Shown: positions 23,691 to 28,729 of the stretch, piece by piece
Layout of the letters: every line of letters starts with the position of its first letter
How positions within the stretch are numbered: the stretch's first letter is position 1
Notes under the pieces: generated by a model
What the model was told of the DNA's origin: nothing
The model's input: only the letters and a program-made list of their open reading frames with translations
Database searches by the model: none
Assembly (NCBI GenBank): GCA_031264755.1
Contig: JAISDO010000010.1
Coordinates: 1 to 28,729, forward strand
Length of the DNA: 28,729 bases
Direction: 5' to 3'
Origin: Clostridiales bacterium
Lineage (GTDB): Bacteria > Bacillota_A > Clostridia > Christensenellales > Pumilibacteraceae
Translations under genes and position numbers: made by a program

Positions 23691-25334
23691 ATGGATTCAA
23701 ATACAAAAACTCAATCAAAAAACAAAAAGCATACACCTAACGCTAAGTCTACCCATACTAAGGCTGAAGGTGTCAACAAAGTTGGCAAAACAAAGGTGTC
23801 CGTTGATCAATCTCAAGTGTCTATGAACACCCCTATATCCAACAATTTTATATCCAAGCTGCGTGAACGTGTAAATGCATTCAAGACTAGCTATAGCCGC
23901 AAAGAAGTTGGACGTGTAGTCTTCAGTGGTGACGGCGTTGTACATATAGAAGGGCTACAACATTGCAAGTATGGTGAGATGCTAGAGATAGATGGTCACT
24001 TGCAAGCTATAGCTTTGAGTATCAAGGAAGACCAAATAGGCGCTATAGTATTGGCCGAAGAGAATATGGTATCACATGGAGCTCTGGTGCACTCCACTGG
24101 TAGTATTGTAGAGATACCTGTGGGTGAGCAATTGTTGGGGCGTGTCGTGGATCCATTGGGCAATCCATTGGATGGTCTAGTAGATATCAATACTGGCAAA
24201 ACTAGACCTATAGAGGCAGCGGCTCCGCAGATTATAGATAGGTCTAAGGTCAATACACCTTTGTATACTGGTATCATGTATATAGATAGTATGATACCCA
24301 TAGGTAGAGGTCAACGTCAATTGATACTTGGCGATAGACACACTGGCAAGACTAGTATAGCTATAGATACTATACTCAACCAAAAAGGTAAAGATGTGGT
24401 GTGCGTGTATGTGTCTATAGGGCAGAAGGCTACTTCGGTCAGTTGGATTATGCACTTGTTGCTAGAGGCGGGTGCTATGGAGTATACGACTATAGTATGT
24501 AGCACAGCTAGCGATAGTGCACCTATACAGTATATAGCACCATATGCAGGTTGTGCCATTGCCGAAGAGTTCATGTACAGTGGCAAGGATGTGTTGGTAG
24601 TCTATGACGACCTTACCAAACATGCTGTAGCGTATCGCAGTATGAGTTTGTTGCTGAAGCGTCCCGCTGGTAGAGAGGCTTATCCAGGCGATGTCTTCTA
24701 TCTACATTCAAGATTATTAGAACGCTCTGCCAAACTCAAACCCGAGCTTGGTGGTGGTAGCATGACTGCTTTGCCCATTATAGAGACTTTGTCCAATAAT
24801 TTGTCATTTATACCCTCTAATGTAGTATCAATTACAGATGGTCAGATCTTTCTTGACCCCGAATTGTTCAATGCCGGATTTTTGCCTGCTATCAATGCCG
24901 GACTGTCGGTATCACGTGTAGGCAGCTCTGCACAAATATCCGCAATGAAGAAAGTAAGCGGCAAGCTGCGTCTAGATCTAACGCAATACAAGGAGAATGA
25001 GATATTTTCCAAATTTTCAAGTGACTTGGATATCAATACCAAGATGATATTAGACAATGGCAAAGCGTTGGTGGAGTTGCTCAAGCAAGATTTGCATGGC
25101 ACATTAACTGTAGAAAAACAAATATGCCTATTGTATCTCAATCTTAAAGGCATGCTCAAAAATATCCCATTACACAAGTTGAGCGAATTCAAGAAGAGTT
25201 TTTTGCAATTTATTGACAGTAGTTATGCTGACATACTCAATTCAATTAGTACCAACAAAGAATTAGATTTTGATATGAGTATCAAGCTAGATGCTGCTGT
25301 CAAGCAGTTTCTTGAATTCTACTTTGAGAGCTAA
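23691..25334 (+). CDS. atpA: ATP synthase F1 subunit alpha
   Basis: Alpha forms the non-catalytic nucleotide sites and contributes the arginine finger to beta. The P-loop is GDRHTGKTS at residues 214-222 (His for the usual Gln), VCVYVSIGQKATSV and ASDSAPIQYIAPYAG follow, and SVSRVGSSAQ carries the arginine finger Arg409. From ATG 23691 the protein is 547 residues. The first ~51 (rich in Lys, Thr, Ser, Asn and Gln, without predicted structure) precede FISKLRERVNAFKTSYSRKEVGRVV, which aligns with the normal N-terminal helix. An in-frame ATG at 23823 would give about 503 residues, the usual length, so the start is uncertain. I prefer 23691 because the 44 intervening codons are open and look coding. 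TTG 23643 also lies in frame. No Shine-Dalgarno is visible for any of these. Confidence 0.93.
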   Translation: MDSNTKTQSKNKKHTPNAKSTHTKAEGVNKVGKTKVSVDQSQVSMNTPISNNFISKLRERVNAFKTSYSRKEVGRVVFSGDGVVHIEGLQHCKYGEMLEIDGHLQAIALSIKEDQIGAIVLAEENMVSHGALVHSTGSIVEIPVGEQLLGRVVDPLGNPLDGLVDINTGKTRPIEAAAPQIIDRSKVNTPLYTGIMYIDSMIPIGRGQRQLILGDRHTGKTSIAIDTILNQKGKDVVCVYVSIGQKATSVSWIMHLLLEAGAMEYTTIVCSTASDSAPIQYIAPYAGCAIAEEFMYSGKDVLVVYDDLTKHAVAYRSMSLLLKRPAGREAYPGDVFYLHSRLLERSAKLKPELGGGSMTALPIIETLSNNLSFIPSNVVSITDGQIFLDPELFNAGFLPAINAGLSVSRVGSSAQISAMKKVSGKLRLDLTQYKENEIFSKFSSDLDINTKMILDNGKALVELLKQDLHGTLTVEKQICLLYLNLKGMLKNIPLHKLSEFKKSFLQFIDSSYADILNSISTNKELDFDMSIKLDAAVKQFLEFYFES

Positions 25335-25481
25335 AGTGTAAGGTTGTTGTAGATACAATTGAGAGTATACTAAGATTTAGAGACAATGGTATCTTTGTCA
25401 AGTTGCAATCAATACTCTTTAGGTTGGTTAGTTATATTTGCCCAGATTATTTGTATTTGTGGGTTATGGCAAGTTCAAGTT

Positions 25482-26303
25482 ATGGATAATACTCAAGCAC
25501 AAAAACTCAAACAACGTATCAAAGCTTTGCAGGACACTTACAAGATTACTAAGGCACTAGATAGCATTAGTCTTGTCAAGATGCGCAAATCTACAGATAT
25601 ACTCAAACGCAACAAAGTATACTTTGATCGCATTCAGACTGCTGTGACAGATTTGATTAATCATACTGCTACTTCGTACAACCAATATTTGGGATTCAAC
25701 AAGAAAGGCAAAGAAGTCTTCTTGATTATAGCTGGGGACAAAGGTTTTTGTGGTGCGTACAATCATACACTTTGCAAATATGCTTTGGACATACTGTCTA
25801 AATATGATAAGCAAAATGTTGTAGTGTATTGTGTAGGATACAAGTTGATTGAATTCTTCGCACGTCATGAGTGGGATGTCAACAAAGACTTTGTGTACTA
25901 CTCTAGTATACAGTCGCACATTGATGCTACAACTATATCTAAGGCTATGCACAAATTGTACTTGCATGATGATATAGCCAGTATCAATATACTGTATACT
26001 CAATTGATAGGTGGCTCATTGTGCAAGCCTCAACATCTTCAGGTATTGCCAATTATCGCTCGGATACAGCCACAATATCAAGATATAGAGACAGAAGAAT
26101 TTTTCAAAGAAGTAGTGTACGAACCTTCAGTAGAAGAGGTGTTTGAAGCGTTGATAGATCAGTATCTCAATGGGATTGTATTTGGAGCTTTGGCTCATAG
26201 TGCAGTTGCCGAGCATACTAGTAGGTGTATGGCAATGAGCAACGCCTCTGATAATGCTCAAGAGTTGTTAGACAAACTCAAGACACGCCGGAATCAAGGC
26301 TAA
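25482..26303 (+). CDS. atpG: ATP synthase F1 subunit gamma, short C-terminus
   Basis: Gamma is the rotor shaft in the centre of the head. The N-terminal helix LKQRIKALQDTYKITKALDS matches the family, and the centre has EVFLIIAGDKGFCGAYNH. The C-terminal helix has AEHTSRCMAMSNASDNAQELLDKL, but the protein stops after TRRNQG. Typical gamma subunits continue about 20 residues (N-x-A-R-Q-A-x-I-T-x-E-I-x-E-I-V). None of the three frames after the stop contains that sequence, so it is not a simple frameshift. The protein has 273 residues. ATG 25482 is chosen because it begins the family's N-terminus; the open frame from ATG 25386 adds 32 hydrophobic residues unlike gamma. No strong ribosome binding site is seen. 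Confidence 0.9.
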   Translation: MDNTQAQKLKQRIKALQDTYKITKALDSISLVKMRKSTDILKRNKVYFDRIQTAVTDLINHTATSYNQYLGFNKKGKEVFLIIAGDKGFCGAYNHTLCKYALDILSKYDKQNVVVYCVGYKLIEFFARHEWDVNKDFVYYSSIQSHIDATTISKAMHKLYLHDDIASINILYTQLIGGSLCKPQHLQVLPIIARIQPQYQDIETEEFFKEVVYEPSVEEVFEALIDQYLNGIVFGALAHSAVAEHTSRCMAMSNASDNAQELLDKLKTRRNQG

Positions 26304-28000
<1,697 letters not shown>

Positions 28001-28109
28001 ACAATCGGTTTTGGTTGATACCCAATGATTTGTTTTGATTAAGACGTGTTGATCGTGCTTTGCGAAGACTTAATTAGAGTTGGCGTTAGGTCAACTATTT
28101 GGCAATATT

Positions 28110-28490
28110 ATGAATGATACTTTTTTGTTGCAAATAACAACTCCAACACAGACTTTTTTTGATGAGAGGGCTCAATTTGTCTCTGTAACTACTATTGCGG
28201 GAGAGATAGGGATACTCCCCAATATTGCACCTATAGTTACAGTACTCAAGGCAGGTCCATTACGCATCAAGTCTAGCAACAAAATGATGGATGCCGTATC
28301 TGGCGAAGGTTTTGTCAAAGTGCGTAACAACAAAGTAGAGATACTGTGCAACAAATGTATCTGGCAACACGAACGAGAAGAAGAGACTGAAGAATATGAC
28401 TATGATGCCGATCTCAAAAAAAGAATCCAATCAATAGAAGAACACAATCGCACTAAGACGGAAATGCTCAAAAAGCTGTCCAACAAATAA
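28110..28490 (+). CDS. atpC: ATP synthase F1 subunit epsilon
   Basis: Epsilon binds the foot of gamma and the c-ring and regulates the enzyme. The 126-residue protein has the N-terminal beta sandwich (FLLQITTPTQTFFDERAQFV, GEIGILPNIAPIVTVLKAGP, SGEGFVKVRNNKVEIL) and a C-terminal helical part (EETEEYDYDADLKKRIQSIE, TEMLKKLSNK). ATG 28110 begins the family's N-terminus; TTG 28080 would add ten residues. No ribosome binding site is clear. It is slightly shorter than average (133-138). The highly acidic stretch EREEETEEYDYD separates the two domains. It is the last gene of the operon, followed by two stem-loops. Confidence 0.9.
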   Translation: MNDTFLLQITTPTQTFFDERAQFVSVTTIAGEIGILPNIAPIVTVLKAGPLRIKSSNKMMDAVSGEGFVKVRNNKVEILCNKCIWQHEREEETEEYDYDADLKKRIQSIEEHNRTKTEMLKKLSNK

Positions 28491-28509
28491 ATCCTTATAG
28501 CCAAACAGC

Positions 28510-28537
28510 ACAACACCAATCAAGTGTATGGTGTTGT
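28510..28537 (+). repeat. Stem-loop after atpC
   Basis: ACAACACCA (28510-28518) pairs perfectly with TGGTGTTGT (28529-28537). It has no T-run and comes 20 bases after the atpC stop; it may protect the transcript end. Confidence 0.7.
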
Positions 28538-28554
28538 AGTAATAGCAATCAAGG

Positions 28555-28586
28555 TATCTCACAATATTAATTTGTGAGATATTTTT
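28555..28586 (+). terminator. Rho-independent terminator of the atp operon
   Basis: TATCTCACAA (28555-28564) pairs perfectly with TTGTGAGATA (28572-28581) and is followed by TTTTTG. Confidence 0.85.
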
Positions 28587-28729
28587 GTATGTTGGGCTAA
28601 AGTACGAAAAGACCGGAAAGTACAAATAAAGGGGCAGGAAAGGATAAAGGAAAGAGTAGACAGGGAGAGGATAAAGTGGTATGATGTAGGTATAGTATAT
28701 AAGGTAAAGTACATAAGTATTAGACAAAT
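28587..28729. other. Purine-rich end of the window, no gene recognised
   Basis: About 28598-28680 the + strand is nearly all A and G with repeated GGA(T)AAAGG-like words and AAAGTAC copies near 28600, 28617 and 28703. I see no gene here. An open frame on the - strand (28431-28727) is a low-complexity Tyr/Leu/Pro string that overlaps atpC and its terminator. Confidence 0.5.

Noticed and set aside
25386..25481. Signal-peptide-like extension of gamma
   Set aside because: Thirty-two hydrophobic residues precede the conserved gamma start; gamma is cytoplasmic and ATG 25482 fits the family.
28431..28727. Minus-strand gene at the right edge
   Set aside because: Low-complexity Tyr/Leu/Pro translation of a purine-rich stretch, overlapping atpC and its terminator.

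Overview
This is a 28.7 kb chromosomal housekeeping segment from a low-GC Gram-positive bacterium, most likely a Clostridia-like member of the Bacillota. The evidence is the gene content (YlxM-Ffh, RpsP-KhpA-RimM-TrmD, RbgA/YlqF-RnhB, ThiT, a PdaA-type deacetylase) and the AT-rich sequence. TGA is used as a stop (tilS, the queG-like gene, the lipase-like gene, yraN), so the code is standard and this is not a mycoplasma. I cannot name the genus. Every credible gene lies on the + strand and the coding strand is mostly G- and T-rich, as expected for a leading-strand replichore. No tRNA, rRNA, CRISPR array, IS element or prophage gene was recognised.

Layout. 1-551: 3' end of an unrecognised gene. 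693-9871: mixed housekeeping genes: recD2 helicase, a nucleoside hydrolase, metK, trmN6-like, tilS, a queG-like Fe-S protein, thiT, and a polysaccharide deacetylase. 9866-11186: an apparent single transcription unit with a good promoter, a folded ~178 nt leader, a GltD-like flavoprotein lacking the usual Fe-S domain, and a terminator. 11191-17958: the signal-recognition/ribosome-maturation cluster ylxM, ffh, rpsP, khpA, rimM, trmD, rbgA, an unknown gene, rnhB and an esterase/lipase-like gene. rplS, normally found between trmD and rbgA, is absent. 18093-20612: a promoter with a palindrome over its -10 box, a large membrane-anchored GH18 chitinase, and a terminator. 20718-21098: yraN. 21373-28586: the F-type ATP synthase operon in standard order atpBEFHAGDC, with a promoter in front and a terminator behind.

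The most unusual biology is in the ATP synthase. The delta subunit (AtpH) seems to consist only of the C-terminal domain. AtpA carries a polar, lysine-rich N-terminal tail, if its first ATG is used. Gamma ends about 20 residues early. Subunit a lacks the usual GN and acidic residue after its essential arginine. Several intercistronic gaps are long and contain hairpins, including three back-to-back hairpins between atpH and atpA. The parts lost and changed lie where the stator meets the head and at the upper tip of the rotor, so this may be a remodelled enzyme.

The other striking signal is a perfect 21-bp inverted repeat with a 5-nt loop inside the reading frame of rimM. Promoters here are easy to see: three are TTGACA-18 bp-TATACT or TATAAT. 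Shine-Dalgarno sequences are strong for only some genes. Where the longest frame opens with a TTG or GTG upstream of a better ATG, the ATG is reported and the alternative noted.
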